From the NCBI GenBank assembly GCA_020073665.1, contig JAIQEU010000025.1, positions 1-45,013 of the forward strand: a stretch of DNA of 45,013 nt. Reading direction: 5' to 3'. Positions within the stretch are counted from its first letter, which is position 1. The number at the start of each line of letters is the position of its first letter. This DNA is from Terriglobia bacterium (lineage in GTDB: Bacteria > Acidobacteriota > Terriglobia > Terriglobales > Acidobacteriaceae). The translations under genes were made by a program, and so were the position numbers. Of the stretch, positions 8,633 to 18,143 are shown piece by piece. The notes under the pieces are model-generated. The model was not told the origin of the DNA and made no database searches. It saw only the letters and a list, made by a program, of their open reading frames with translations.

Positions 8633-9000
8633 GAGCTCTCCGGCAAGGGCGAAGTTCGGCAACTAGCGCGCGATACCGGAGATAATACATCAGAATCGAA
8701 ACGACACGAAAGTGTAAGAAATAATTCGTAAGAATCGGCTGGTGGACGGTGAGGCTGAAATCGGCATTTCGGGGCGACACCGCAACAGGAACCGGAACTT
8801 CGAGTTATCCGCAATCCGTGGATAAACAGCTGGCGGGACTATTGACCGAGCGACCGCCTAGGGGCAAACTTGCTCAAGCGGGGGTTGCTCGTTTGGGGGA
8901 ATACGGGTCCATACCTCTGTTCTCTTTGTCCGTGTCGCAGACCCTGCAAAAGGAGAAAGCTATTTCGATACGGTAAACGTCTGGGGTTCCAAAGGCGGAG
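8633..9000. other. intergenic region, nothing recognised
   Basis: About 370 bases upstream of the Tat-exported hydrolase pair and downstream of zwf. It should contain the promoter of the hydrolase pair, but no clear -35/-10 pair was assigned. The short open frames here show no recognisable protein features. Confidence 0.4.
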
Positions 9001-10413
9001 TTAGGGTGCCGGGTTGCGCCATCCCCCGACATCCGTAGCGAGGCCATCAGCTTCTTGAGGCCCCCACGTTCCCGGATTGTAGGTAAGCAGAGGCACGGCG
9101 TTGTTAAGAATCGGATCGACAATCGACCACGCAGCCTCCACTACATCCTCGCGAACGAAAAGCAATTTGTCCCCGTGCATGGCATCGGTCAGAAGACGTT
9201 CATATGGGCTCTCTTGCCCAGTCTTGTCTTTTTTGACGGCGGAAAGCTCCACTGGCATAGGCAGCATTTGCGGACCTGGACGCTTCACTTGTGCTCCTAA
9301 GTTCAACGAAAAATTAGGGCCCAACCGAAACCGCAAGTAGTTGCTGTCAGAAATCTGTTCTCGCAAGGGAGAAGCCTTCAGTCTTACAAACACCTCGGTT
9401 GCGTCCATTGGCAGGCATTTCCCTGCTCTGATCAAAAAAGGCACGCCTGTCCAGCGCCAGGAATCAAGATGCAAGCGAACCGCTGCATAGGTCTCGACCT
9501 GGGAATCGGGAGCCACACCGTTTTCATTGCGGTACCCTGCGAACTGACCCCGAACGGCATCGTCGGCTGCAATGGGCGTGATCGCACGGAAGACTTTGAA
9601 TTGTTCGTCATGCAGAGCTCGGGGTGTCAACTCCGTGGGAGGTTCCATGGCGAGAAGAGCCACGACTTGAAGTAGGTGATTTTGTACGACATCCCGAATG
9701 GCGCCACTCTCCTCATAGACCCGTCCGCGTCCGGCGACGCCGAAAGGTTCGGCCATGGTGATCTGCACATGATCGACGTAGTGACGGTTCCAGATCGGTT
9801 CGAGGAAGGTGTTGGCAAACCGAAAGAAATACAGATCCTCCACCGCCTCTTTCCCGAGGAAATGATCGATTCGGAAAATCGCGGATTCAGGGAACACCGA
9901 ATATAGGGTCGCATTCAGTTTTCGCGCCGACGCCAGGTCTCGCCCGAACGGTTTCTCAACAATGACCCGTGTATTCCCCGCATAGTTGGCTTTTCCTAGT
10001 GCCTGTACAACCGATCCAAAGAGGTCAGGAGGAATTGCCAGATAGTGCAGTGGACTGCGCGCTTCACCAAGAGCCTTGGTTAATTTTTGAAAGGTCTTCG
10101 GATCCTGGTAGTCGCCGTCGATGTATTGAAGCAATTGAACGAGCTTGGCGTAGGCTTTTTCTTCAATTCCACCGTGCTGCGCTAGACTGTCGTGCACTCG
10201 CGCCTGTAACTGCGCAATCGTCCAACCCGATTTCGCCACGCCAATGATCGGCAGATTGAAATTGTCGCGGAGGATCATCTGCTGCAACGCGGGAAAAATC
10301 TGCTTATACGCCAAGTCTCCGGTCGCGCCAAAGAACACAAAAGAGTCAGAGGTTCCAGCCTCTCGTGATTGCATGTGGGACGCAAGTTGCTGTGAGTCTG
10401 TTTTCATCGTCAA
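9001..10413 (-). CDS. zwf: glucose-6-phosphate 1-dehydrogenase
   Basis: Oxidises glucose 6-phosphate to 6-phosphoglucono-lactone with NAD(P)+, the first step of the oxidative pentose phosphate pathway, in the cytoplasm. The nucleotide-binding motif GATGDLA is at residues 29-35. The substrate-binding signature RIDHFLGKE is at 171-179 and EKPFGRDL at about 143-150. The 470-aa length is normal. The frame opens with a TTG that has GGAG five bases upstream; the ATG two codons later (10407) is the alternative start. It follows polyphosphate glucokinase by 94 bases on the same strand, and transaldolase lies a few genes upstream. The neighbourhood therefore supplies glucose phosphorylation, oxidation and carbon rearrangement. 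No 6-phosphogluconate dehydrogenase or lactonase gene is in the window. Confidence 0.93.
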   Translation of the reverse strand: MTMKTDSQQLASHMQSREAGTSDSFVFFGATGDLAYKQIFPALQQMILRDNFNLPIIGVAKSGWTIAQLQARVHDSLAQHGGIEEKAYAKLVQLLQYIDGDYQDPKTFQKLTKALGEARSPLHYLAIPPDLFGSVVQALGKANYAGNTRVIVEKPFGRDLASARKLNATLYSVFPESAIFRIDHFLGKEAVEDLYFFRFANTFLEPIWNRHYVDHVQITMAEPFGVAGRGRVYEESGAIRDVVQNHLLQVVALLAMEPPTELTPRALHDEQFKVFRAITPIAADDAVRGQFAGYRNENGVAPDSQVETYAAVRLHLDSWRWTGVPFLIRAGKCLPMDATEVFVRLKASPLREQISDSNYLRFRLGPNFSLNLGAQVKRPGPQMLPMPVELSAVKKDKTGQESPYERLLTDAMHGDKLLFVREDVVEAAWSIVDPILNNAVPLLTYNPGTWGPQEADGLATDVGGWRNPAP

Positions 10414-10507
10414 GAAGGCTCCAGGTTCATCCGAGGTTTCTTCTTCTCTATTCTGAGCGGATAATGGACGGAGCGGTATCGATTGAGATTTTCCGTTGGT
10501 TTTGGAT

Positions 10508-11197
10508 CTACTCGATCGAAACGTGGCTTCTCGTATCTAGCTTCGTCGACCACAACCGGTAGCCGCCGATGAATGCATTCCCATTCGCGCCCAAACTCGC
10601 TTTTGGCGGAAGTGATTTGATTGTTTTGGCTTTTCCACCTCCCAGTACGACGTAGTCCGCCTCTAACGCCGACTGGAGTTCTTCCACGACGCGAGCAACA
10701 TACCGGCGCCATTTCTTTTTTCCCATCCGCTTGAGACCTTTCAATCCGAGGTAATCTTCGTAGGTTCTTCCCTTCTTGTAAGGAAGATGGGCTAGCTCCA
10801 TTGGTTCGACGACGCCATCCACAATCATTGCCGAACCGAGTCCGGTACCGAGCCCGAGAAAAAGCATCCGGCCTCCCTTGTATGAGCCAACTGCTTGCAT
10901 GGCGGCGTCATTAATTACTTTTACGGGACAACCGAGCCCTTTGGCATAATCAAACCCGACCCAACCTTTACCCAGATTGTATGGTTCACGCACGGGCTTA
11001 TCGTGCACCACGGGGCCCGGATACCCGATCGCGGCGACGTCGTATGGCCAGTCGCTTGCTGCCCTCCTCACCCAGTTGCACATCAGACGGGCTGTCATCT
11101 TTCGTCCCGATTTAACCTTCCGCGGCGTCTGTTGGCCGGTCGCAAGAATCTTCAAGTGAGTCCCACCCACGTCGACCACAAGAACCTTCTGAGCCAT
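10508..11197 (-). CDS. ppgK: polyphosphate glucokinase (ROK family)
   Basis: 229-aa ROK-family sugar kinase. The N-terminal phosphate-binding loop DVGGTHLK (residues 9-16) and the second glycine-rich motif GLGTGLGSA (about 115-123) flank a conserved NDA motif near residue 96. Overall sequence and short length fit polyphosphate-dependent glucokinases, which phosphorylate glucose using polyphosphate (some also use ATP). The product feeds the zwf enzyme encoded just downstream. Use of polyphosphate rather than ATP is inferred from family resemblance. The gene starts at an ATG and lies 84 bases downstream of the ManA/GH130 chimeric frame. Confidence 0.82.
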   Translation of the reverse strand: MAQKVLVVDVGGTHLKILATGQQTPRKVKSGRKMTARLMCNWVRRAASDWPYDVAAIGYPGPVVHDKPVREPYNLGKGWVGFDYAKGLGCPVKVINDAAMQAVGSYKGGRMLFLGLGTGLGSAMIVDGVVEPMELAHLPYKKGRTYEDYLGLKGLKRMGKKKWRRYVARVVEELQSALEADYVVLGGGKAKTIKSLPPKASLGANGNAFIGGYRLWSTKLDTRSHVSIE

Positions 11198-11281
11198 TCA
11201 TCCCTCCGTTCTCTTCTCACCTTCAGTGGAGGCGCCGTCGAAGAGGTCTCACTCACGGTTCTGAATCTCGAAATCGGTCGC

Positions 11282-11758
11282 CTAACTTTTTGCCTCCGCT
11301 GGGTCGGCGACTCCTTCTGACGGCAAGAAATTTGGGACATCAAGGCGTGCCACCCCAATCCGGTAGTCGGCCATCCCATAGTAGACGTCGAAGCGGTTCG
11401 GTGAGCCGAGATCGTCGCGCCGGTCGATGCCCGTGGGAAACACTGCGTTGGCGATGATGCCGTGGCGTTCCTGCGGCAGCGCCGGCGTCAACACCGGCTC
11501 CGTGCAGCGATAGCGAATCACTTGCGGATGCTGTTTGGAGAGCACCATCACTCCGGCCGAGTAGCACAGTTCAGCCACTCGGCTCGGATGGTCATCGCGA
11601 TCGCTAAGTATCCACGCCTCGCCGCCAGGGCCGCTCGGCAGAGGTGCGGTGAGCAGGTCGCCCAAACGCCGGCCGCCCCAAAGTCGATACTGATAAATCG
11701 GTTCGAATCGCAGGGGATACAGAAGTACTTGACTAATGCCATTCCTCATTCCTGTCAT
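11282..11758 (-). pseudogene. in-frame chimera: ManA N-terminus joined to GH130 C-terminus
   Basis: A 158-aa open frame made of two unrelated pieces. Residues about 11-61 (LYPLRFEPIYQYRLWGGRRL, then GEAWILSDRDDHPSRV) are the N-terminus of class I mannose-6-phosphate isomerase. From about residue 63 (ELCYSAGVMVLSKQHPQVIR, later NAVFPTGIDRRDDLG and DVYYGMADYRIGVARLDVP) the sequence is the C-terminus of a GH130-type glycosidase/phosphorylase. The junction is near 11575-11567. ManA's metal-binding active site and GH130's catalytic half are both absent, so neither activity is expected. The frame stays open across the junction and overlaps the upstream DUF488 stop by ATGA. It looks like the scar of a deletion between two sugar-metabolism genes, although the chimera may still be translated. 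Confidence 0.7.
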
Positions 11759-12328
11759 TCCTCGCCGGCAGTCCCTTTTTTTCCCGAGATGTGCGAACGT
11801 GACGATAGAAGCCGGCTGCCCTTGCTCCTGGGGTATGTGATGCGACCGTGTCGCACGCGTCCAAAAGAAGTCAGACGGTGCAACGTAGAGCGGTTTTTGC
11901 TCATGATGTCCTCAACGCGGATCCCGAGCACAGTCAGCGCATCCGCGATGAGGGAACGGTGGCAACGCAAAGGCACGGCTTCCGCGCACATCAATGCACT
12001 CCGTTTTTGCCGAGCCAACTTGATCAGCCTCTGTAACCCGGCGTCGAATTCCGAGGTTTGCATGTAGTCGGCAAATCCACGAAACGAGCTATTACGCCAC
12101 CCCATATTCGAAGAATCGCGTCGCGCGTGGCGCAAGCCTCCGAGCTTTTGCAAGTGCACGTAGCCGATCCTCGCGGCCCGCAGCTTTTGTGCGCAGGGTC
12201 TTCTGGTTGAACTGCGGATTGTGTCGTGAACGCGGGATACTACGCACATCTATCACACGCTCTACTCGGTGTGCTCGCAGAAGGTCGAGAAAGACTTTCC
12301 ACGTGCGCGTGGAATGCCCAATCGTCAA
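11755..12328 (-). pseudogene. DUF488-family gene with a frameshift
   Basis: Two overlapping frames together give one DUF488 protein. The first, from a TTG near 12328, reads TIGHSTRTWKVFLDLLRAHR, then ERVIDVRSIPRSRHNPQFNQ. Near 12190-12198 the homology passes to another frame: QKLRAARIGYVHLQKLGGLR, then GWRNSSFRGFADYMQT, then ALMCAEAVPLRCHRSLIADA. The shift falls in 'CTGCGCACAAAAG', consistent with a single-base indel. All other conserved stretches are intact, including the CAE...RCHR signature. It is therefore either a very recent pseudogene or a sequencing error. DUF488 function is unknown. The end overlaps the start of the ManA/GH130 chimera by four bases. Confidence 0.75.
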
Positions 12329-12354
12329 GACAGTGCAGGTACAAACCTTTTGAA

Positions 12355-13947
12355 TCAGATCCCCGCCTCCTGGCTGAAATACTGGTAATCCTCCCTCCAG
12401 CCGCCTTGGCCCTGGCCAATGGTTTTGTAGTCCTCAATAAACTTGATGGCGCGAATGTACTTCACCATGGTGAATCCGAGCTGCGTTTCGACTCGAAGTC
12501 GGAGCGGTGCTCCGTGCAACATCGATAGGGGTTGGCCGTTCATTTCGTAGGCAAGAATCGTCTGCGGATCTTCCGCCAGCTCCAAGCGAATGGTGCCATA
12601 GAAGTACCCCGGCCCTTGGGCATGTGGCTCCGATGTGGATTTGTTGTCGAACGCGTAGAAAACGATGTAGCGGGCGGTTGGAAGCGGATGGCAAAGTCCG
12701 ACGATGTGATGCAGCGATACGCCGCCCCACTCCGCAATGCCTGACCAGCCCTGGATGCAGCAATGCTTGGTAATTTGAACCTGTTTCGGCATTGCGCGGA
12801 GGCCAGCTAGCGTCAGGCACAGGGGCTTATCAACCAATCCGCTGACTTTCAGGTTGTAGTTTGCGAATTGGTCGCGTGCCATTGCCAAATAGCTTTCCTC
12901 TTTTGGCGGGCGACCGTTCACCCAGAAGTAAGGCGAGATGTCCGCAGGTGAGTAGTGCTGCGCGGAGATCTCATGGCCGAAAAGTAGCGTGCGCAATGGA
13001 TCGGTGATCGACTGAGTGGCTTTTTGAACGAAGCGGGGGCGGCGACGCGAACACGCAGTGGTAACGACGTGGATGGCTGCGATGCCCGTCAACCCAGAAA
13101 GCCAGACCACGAGCGCCAGCGTCAGGTGTGGATTGTGCGTCTGGCCTAGAACAATCAGCGCCAGCTCTCTCCGGAAACCATGCAGAGCCACGATCGTGAC
13201 GTGTCCGATAAAGAATACGAGGAAGGCGCAAAGGGCCAGTAAATGCAAGCTCCGTGCGCCCTGCCTTCCGTGGAAGATTTTGATATACCACGGGAAACGA
13301 GCGGCTACTGCTGGGGACATCGCTACTCCCGTCGCAATGCTGAACGGAGCGAGCAAGAATATGACTGCCGCGTAGCTCAACTGCTGTAATGCGTTATATG
13401 CTCCCGGCGTTTCAACGACGTGGAAGATTAGATAGCTCAGCATTGCGTGCCATGCGTCCGGGACAATCTGCCAGGAAGTCGGAATCAGCCGTCGCCACTC
13501 CGGCGTGACGAAGAGCATCACCACGTATACCAAACCGGTCAGTAGCCACGCGAAATCCGCAAGAAAGTGCCAGTGCCGCCCGAGACCTAGATTTTCGTGG
13601 CCCGGCAGGGCGATCGCGGACGGGAATGAGGTTTCCTCGTCACTCGCCGTCCAGAGTCGGTCCTCAGGTCGCTGCTTGTTGGTGAACTTGAGCCATTCGC
13701 TACCCGGCCTGCAGTGATCGTTCCAGTAAAATCTCGGATGTGCGCTCAAGATCTCAAGGCCACTGCGGATGAGAAGCGAGAGGAGGAGAAAATTGAAAAA
13801 GTGCGCCGCTCGAAGCCATAATGGGAAGTCCAGAATCCTCACTAGGACACACTCCCGAATCCGGGCTGACAGGTTCTCACGTAGTGCCTCTCGCAGAAAT
13901 GTCGCGCACCTGGCCCAAGCAAATCTTTTAATCTCGGTGCAACTCAC
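12355..13947 (-). CDS. b-type cytochrome fused to a sulfite-oxidase-type molybdopterin domain
   Basis: 530-aa predicted membrane-bound molybdoenzyme. The N-terminal ~330 residues hold several hydrophobic helices with histidines (RAAHFFNFLLLSLLI, YLIFHVVETPGAY, LLALCAFLVFFIGHVTIVA), as in di-heme cytochrome b561/YedZ-like domains. Residues about 350-520 are a sulfite-oxidase/YedY-type molybdopterin domain. Its signature KHCCIQGWSGIAEWGG carries the candidate molybdenum-ligand cysteine in a C-x-x-GW context. This is a YedYZ-like pair in one chain, giving a quinone-linked reductase or dehydrogenase of unknown substrate. The frame begins with a GTG overlapping the transaldolase stop (GTGA at 13944-13947), implying translational coupling. 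No Tat signal precedes the Mo domain, so its side of the membrane is set by the helices. Confidence 0.75.
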   Translation of the reverse strand: MSCTEIKRFAWARCATFLREALRENLSARIRECVLVRILDFPLWLRAAHFFNFLLLSLLIRSGLEILSAHPRFYWNDHCRPGSEWLKFTNKQRPEDRLWTASDEETSFPSAIALPGHENLGLGRHWHFLADFAWLLTGLVYVVMLFVTPEWRRLIPTSWQIVPDAWHAMLSYLIFHVVETPGAYNALQQLSYAAVIFLLAPFSIATGVAMSPAVAARFPWYIKIFHGRQGARSLHLLALCAFLVFFIGHVTIVALHGFRRELALIVLGQTHNPHLTLALVVWLSGLTGIAAIHVVTTACSRRRPRFVQKATQSITDPLRTLLFGHEISAQHYSPADISPYFWVNGRPPKEESYLAMARDQFANYNLKVSGLVDKPLCLTLAGLRAMPKQVQITKHCCIQGWSGIAEWGGVSLHHIVGLCHPLPTARYIVFYAFDNKSTSEPHAQGPGYFYGTIRLELAEDPQTILAYEMNGQPLSMLHGAPLRLRVETQLGFTMVKYIRAIKFIEDYKTIGQGQGGWREDYQYFSQEAGI

Positions 13948-15086
13948 GCAACGCGAGTAGCCCGACTTTCGCTCGTTCGGGCTGCCTGACTCTCAAGCAG
14001 CGCGCTGCGTTTCTTGTTCAACGACGCCAGCAGTTCGTCCAAAGAATGAGTGAAGGCGGTGATGCCCTCGGCCAGGAGCTTTTCTGTGATTGCTCCGAGG
14101 TCAATACCCAACTTGGCCAACCGAGCCAGTGCCTGTTCGGCATCTTGCTCTCCCGCTTCGAGAGTTGGCTGCACCTGGCCGTGATCACGGAATGCATTCA
14201 GTGTCGCGGGGGGAATCGTATTGATGGTGTGTGGCCCGATTAATTCCTCAACGTATAAAACATCCGAGTAAGCTGGGTTCTTGGTTCCGGTGCTGGCCCA
14301 TAGTGGACGCTGGAGTCGTGCCCCTCGACGCCTGAATTCCTCGAAGGGAGTTCCCAGAAAGATTTCGCGGAAGCGACTATAAACAACCCTGGCATTTGCA
14401 ATCGCAATCTTTCCCCGCAGCGACAATGCCTCTGGTGTTCCGATCGCCTCAAGTGCCCGATCTACCTCGGTATCCACGCGGCTGACAAAGAAAGAGGCCA
14501 CCGACGAGACTTGGTGCGGCTTCGCGTTCCGCTTCAGCCCGCGCAGATAGGCCTGAGCCACCGCGTCGTAGTGAGCAAGCGAGAACATCAAGGTGATATT
14601 GATGTTGATTCCCTCGGCTATCAAGACCTCAACCGCCTGAACACCCTGCACGGTGGAGGGGATCTTCACCATCAGATTGGGCCGGTTGACGGCCTTCCAC
14701 AAACGTTGGGCTTCCGCGATGCTTGCCGCCGCGTCATAAGCCAGCCGTGGGGAGACTTCAATACTGACAAAGCCATCCGCAGCCTCAGTTTGATCGTAAA
14801 CTGGCCGCAAGATGTCCGCCGCCATCTGGAGATCCTGGATTTCGAGACTTTCGAACAGCGTCTGGGCGTCGCGGTCAGGATCCGCCGATAGCAGCAAGCG
14901 CAGTGCATCATCGTAGGTGGTCCCCGCTGCAATGGCTTTGTCGAAGATGGTGGGATTGCTGGTGACACCATGCACGCCATCTTCCTCCACTAGTCGCTGG
15001 AATTCACCGCTGGTGATCAGATCACGACGAATGTAATCCAGCCAGATGGATTGCCCACAGTCTTGGAGTTGTTCTAGTGAGTTCAT
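13944..15086 (-). CDS. tal: transaldolase
   Basis: 380-aa transaldolase, transferring a dihydroxyacetone unit between sedoheptulose 7-phosphate and glyceraldehyde 3-phosphate in the non-oxidative pentose phosphate pathway. Signatures include GVTSNPTIFDKAI near the N-terminus and LMVKIPST with the Schiff-base lysine. Length fits the mycobacterial/cyanobacterial-type subfamily, longer than E. coli TalB. The ATG at 15086 (MNSLEQLQD) was chosen because GGAGAG lies six bases upstream; the frame stays open for 33 codons further upstream without family similarity. Its stop overlaps the start of the cytochrome b/molybdopterin fusion gene. It belongs functionally with zwf and polyphosphate glucokinase encoded nearby. 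Confidence 0.9.
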   Translation of the reverse strand: MNSLEQLQDCGQSIWLDYIRRDLITSGEFQRLVEEDGVHGVTSNPTIFDKAIAAGTTYDDALRLLLSADPDRDAQTLFESLEIQDLQMAADILRPVYDQTEAADGFVSIEVSPRLAYDAAASIAEAQRLWKAVNRPNLMVKIPSTVQGVQAVEVLIAEGININITLMFSLAHYDAVAQAYLRGLKRNAKPHQVSSVASFFVSRVDTEVDRALEAIGTPEALSLRGKIAIANARVVYSRFREIFLGTPFEEFRRRGARLQRPLWASTGTKNPAYSDVLYVEELIGPHTINTIPPATLNAFRDHGQVQPTLEAGEQDAEQALARLAKLGIDLGAITEKLLAEGITAFTHSLDELLASLNKKRSALLESQAARTSESRATRVA

Positions 15087-15171
15087 AGTTTCTCTCCGGA
15101 CGCTAGCGAAACAATCAACGACCACGCCTCCAGGCAGACTCGGCCGTGGCAGGTCGCCGTTCCCCGGTATT

Positions 15172-15915
15172 TCAGTAGCCGGCAAACTCTTCTGCCCGAA
15201 TGTCGTCCTCTTCGACCCCGGCGCTTACAAGCGTCTGCCGCATAGCCACGACCATGGGGGGCGGGCCGGCAATGTAGTAGACGGGCCCCTGCAGAACGGC
15301 CAAATGCCTGGACAGCATCTCCTTGTCTATCAGAACCGTCTCGCCCTTCCATTCTTTCTTAGATTTCGACATTTCTGTCATGGTGCAGATCAAACGGAAG
15401 TTGGGATTCGTCGTCTCCAAGGTCTGCAGAGTATCCAGGAAGGCTGCGTCTTCCGGCCGCCGATTGGAATAGAAAAGATACAACCTGTGCGGGAGGCGGT
15501 CGTGATCGGCTTGCCGCACGATGCTGAGAAAAGGCGTGATTCCGATTCCGCCTGCGAGGAACACGGCTGGCTTTGCCGGATTCTTGTGTAGGGTGAAGGA
15601 GCCTGCGGCTGAGCCTATCTTCACGTCCGTGTTTAGTGGCACTTTCTTTAGCGAGCGCTTAAAAGCGGTGTCACGCATCCGGGTGGTGAACACTAGCTCG
15701 TTTTCAAACGGAGGACTCGCGATGGAAAAGGTGCGTGTGTTTCCCTCGGCGTCAGTTTCCGGTGGGTCAGTGAGTGTCACATCGGCGGACTGCCCTGCTT
15801 TGAAGTTGAATCCGGACGGCTTCTCGAAGTGAAAGGCCATCGTACCTTCCGCAACTTCTCCCCGACGCGTCAGCTTGGACGTTTGACCTGCCATCAGGAC
15901 CGTTTCGGCAGCCAT
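15172..15915 (-). CDS. FAD/NAD(P)-binding oxidoreductase (ferredoxin-reductase family)
   Basis: 247-aa soluble flavoprotein. It has an FAD-binding beta-barrel with RTFSIASPP, then an NAD(P)-binding Rossmann half beginning GGIGITPFLS and ending with GPPPMVVAMRQTL. No iron-sulfur cluster cysteines are present, so it is a stand-alone reductase module like those that serve oxygenases or cytochromes. It has a strong ribosome site (AAGGAGG seven bases before the ATG). It lies 85 bases upstream of transaldolase on the same strand, two genes before the cytochrome b/molybdopterin fusion, for which it could supply or accept electrons. That partnership is inferred from position only. Confidence 0.8.
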   Translation of the reverse strand: MAAETVLMAGQTSKLTRRGEVAEGTMAFHFEKPSGFNFKAGQSADVTLTDPPETDAEGNTRTFSIASPPFENELVFTTRMRDTAFKRSLKKVPLNTDVKIGSAAGSFTLHKNPAKPAVFLAGGIGITPFLSIVRQADHDRLPHRLYLFYSNRRPEDAAFLDTLQTLETTNPNFRLICTMTEMSKSKKEWKGETVLIDKEMLSRHLAVLQGPVYYIAGPPPMVVAMRQTLVSAGVEEDDIRAEEFAGY

Positions 15916-16011
15916 GGCTACCTCCTTAACAGAGCGTGTAAATGGATGCGGTTACAACCACCGGCGCCAACCCGTGCAGCAGGGCTCTCGTTGTGGAGTT
16001 CACAAAACAAT

Positions 16012-16569
16012 CTAGCTGCCAAGACCGGCCTTCCTTGCCGCACCGGGTGGGTTCACAGCAGCAGCATCAGGGGCGCCACCTTCATCATCCATTCGCGACA
16101 CAGCCTCTTCGTCCAAGTGCTGCTGAGCGGATGAAAAGGATTCTGATCCGTCACTCTTCTCTCTTCGCCAAGAGATGGTCAGCAAGAAGGCACTCTCTTC
16201 CAGCGCTTCGACGTCGTGCAGTACGCCGCAGTCCAGCACCAACAAATGACCCGCCGACACATTCACCTTTCGATCGGCCAAATGGACACAGACCTGCCCC
16301 TCCAACTGTTGAATAGAGACCCTCCCCTCTGCTCTGTGCTGGCGCATTCGAGTGCCGCTCTTCATCAGAATTAGAACGATTCGGAAATCTGGATACTTCG
16401 CGAGCGTTTTGGAACTCCGCCCCGTTTCCCGCTGCCAGGAGTCTTCTTGCCGCAGTTGCTGCAGCTCTCGTTCTAAGTCGATTTGCAACCGAGGTTCCGC
16501 TAACCCGGGCAATCGATTCAATGCCTGAATGCCATCGCCAGGATGGCAGGCGCTAAGATTTGTAGCCAT
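16012..16569 (-). CDS. cupin-fold protein
   Basis: 185-aa protein with a small double-stranded beta-helix core in the middle: 'RIVLILMKSGTRMRQHRAEG', 'VSIQQLEGQVCVHLADRKVN' and 'AGHLLVLDCGVLHDVEALE'. This is the order of a cupin, with a histidine in each motif position able to bind a metal. No enzyme family could be assigned. The ATG at 16569 (MATNLS) has GGAGAAGG about ten bases upstream; an in-frame codon eight residues earlier is the alternative. It lies between the ECF sigma factor gene and the flavin reductase gene, on the same strand as both. A role as sensor or anti-sigma-like cupin (ChrR type) is conceivable but not supported by a zinc-binding N-domain. Confidence 0.65.
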   Translation of the reverse strand: MATNLSACHPGDGIQALNRLPGLAEPRLQIDLERELQQLRQEDSWQRETGRSSKTLAKYPDFRIVLILMKSGTRMRQHRAEGRVSIQQLEGQVCVHLADRKVNVSAGHLLVLDCGVLHDVEALEESAFLLTISWRREKSDGSESFSSAQQHLDEEAVSRMDDEGGAPDAAAVNPPGAARKAGLGS

Positions 16570-16847
16570 GATGAACACCTTCTCCCCGTGCATCTCCGTC
16601 GTGATTATGGGCTGACCGTTGATCTTGAACTACGGAGCGGGCGCCGCCCACGTCTGAAACTTCGGCAAGCCCCAGATAACGATGATCGACGATGTGTTGC
16701 GGCAGAACTGGTCAACATTGCACAGTCTCTCCCTGGATCTCTAGCTACTGCATTCCGCCAAAGCAGCCCGACGCACCCAAGCTAGCGAAAGGCGAAGGAA
16801 GCTGAAAAAACTCTGGATGGAGCGGCTACAGTTTCAGAGCCCGACCG

Positions 16848-17564
16848 TCACTGCATTCTCGCCCTGGAGTCGTCCGTGTTCGAGACGTGCTTCTGAATTC
16901 TTTCAAACACATTCTTAACAACTCGATCACACCGAACGGCATGAAAATTGAATGCTTCTTTCCTTTCCATTCCAGCACGCGCGTACAGACTCTTGCGCAA
17001 CAACGCCCGCGCTCGATGGAGGCGGACCTTGACATTTTCTTCGGTGATCTCGAGGACCTCCGCGGCATCGGTCGTGCTCATGTCCTCCACGTCGCGCAGC
17101 ATGAAAATGGTTCGGTAAGCATCCGGCAGCTTTTCGACCGCTTCTTCCAGCAACCTGCGAATCTCCGAGTTTGACGCTTGCTGTTCCGGATCCGGTGCCA
17201 AAGAGGCAAACCTATCCATGGGGTCTCCCTCCCGTTCTGATGTTGGTTCCAACTCCTGATAACGGTTTCCGCGATGCTGTCGCGCTAAAGCTTCATGCAC
17301 TGCGATGCGTGTGAGCCAGGTGGAAAACTTTGCCCTTCCGGCAAACTGATCCAAATGTTCGTACGCGCGTACGTAGGCGTCCTGCATTACGTCTTCAGCT
17401 TCGTTGTCGTTGCGCAGAATAGCCCGAGCCACGCGGTAGAGGCGCTGGTTGTGACGGCGCATGACGATTTCAAACATCGCCGTCTCGCCGGCCAGGACTC
17501 GAGTCACAACTTCCTCGTCAGTCAAGGGCTCTTGCGAAGTGGCCACTTCCGCTGGGTTGACCAT
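16848..17564 (-). CDS. ECF-type RNA polymerase sigma factor
   Basis: 238-aa sigma-70-family factor directing RNA polymerase to alternative promoters. Region 2 is clear (AEDVMQDAYVRAYEHLDQF, then KFSTWLTRIAVHEALARQHR). Region 4 carries a helix-turn-helix (LPDAYRTIFMLRDVEDMSTT, then AEVLEITEENVKVRLHRARA). The ATG at 17564 is used because GGAGAG lies six bases upstream. About 40 C-terminal residues follow region 4 (from GMERKEAF) without known similarity. No anti-sigma factor gene was recognised next to it; the downstream cupin is 278 bases away. Divergent from a DoxX-like membrane protein gene, which may be a target. Confidence 0.88.
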   Translation of the reverse strand: MVNPAEVATSQEPLTDEEVVTRVLAGETAMFEIVMRRHNQRLYRVARAILRNDNEAEDVMQDAYVRAYEHLDQFAGRAKFSTWLTRIAVHEALARQHRGNRYQELEPTSEREGDPMDRFASLAPDPEQQASNSEIRRLLEEAVEKLPDAYRTIFMLRDVEDMSTTDAAEVLEITEENVKVRLHRARALLRKSLYARAGMERKEAFNFHAVRCDRVVKNVFERIQKHVSNTDDSRARMQ

Positions 17565-17702
17565 ACAAACTCTCCATATGATGGAGTCACGACAGCAATA
17601 AAGGTTACAGATCAAACTGCCGCGGTTCAGGCAGAGAAATGGGCGTGCCTACCCTGTAACCGATTCGCTCCTGCCAACTCTATTCTCGTGAAGGAGACAA
17701 AC

Positions 17703-18143
17703 ATGCACAAGGGACTTGATTCACGATTGGACCAGGCTTGGTGGGTGCTGCGGATCGGGCTTGGGGTCGGACCCTTCCTGGCAGGCCTGGACAAGTACTT
17801 CAACCTCTTGACCAACTGGACCGCATACATCAGTCCGCTGGCCCTGAAAATACTCCCGTTCAGCGGACAGACGTTCATGCACATCGTCGGCGTCATTGAG
17901 ATGATCGTTGGACTGGCGATTTTGACCAAGTGGACGCGGCTGGGCTCATATGTTGCTTCGGCATGGCTGCTGGCCATCGCCATCAACCTGGTCTCGACGG
18001 GAATGTTCTTTGATGTCGCAGTGCGAGATGTAGAGATGGCCTTGGCGGCTTTTGTGCTTGCACGCATGACTGAGGTTCGCAGGGATGTTCTCCACAGTGA
18101 CGTCCCCCACGAACGGACCGCAAACACTGCTGTTGCCGCATGA
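17703..18143 (+). CDS. DoxX-like small membrane protein
   Basis: 146-aa integral membrane protein with about four hydrophobic helices: 'AWWVLRIGLGVGPFLAGLDK', 'TFMHIVGVIEMIVGLAIL', 'SYVASAWLLAIAINLVSTG' and 'MALAAFVLARM'. The 'LR.GLG..F...G..K' opening and length fit the DoxX/DoxD-like family, some of whose members support redox or oxidative-stress complexes. AAGGAGA precedes the ATG at 17703 at ideal distance; the open frame upstream of this ATG overlaps the sigma factor on the other strand and is not coding. Divergent transcription from the ECF sigma gene suggests possible regulation by it, which is inference. Confidence 0.7.
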   Translation: MHKGLDSRLDQAWWVLRIGLGVGPFLAGLDKYFNLLTNWTAYISPLALKILPFSGQTFMHIVGVIEMIVGLAILTKWTRLGSYVASAWLLAIAINLVSTGMFFDVAVRDVEMALAAFVLARMTEVRRDVLHSDVPHERTANTAVAA

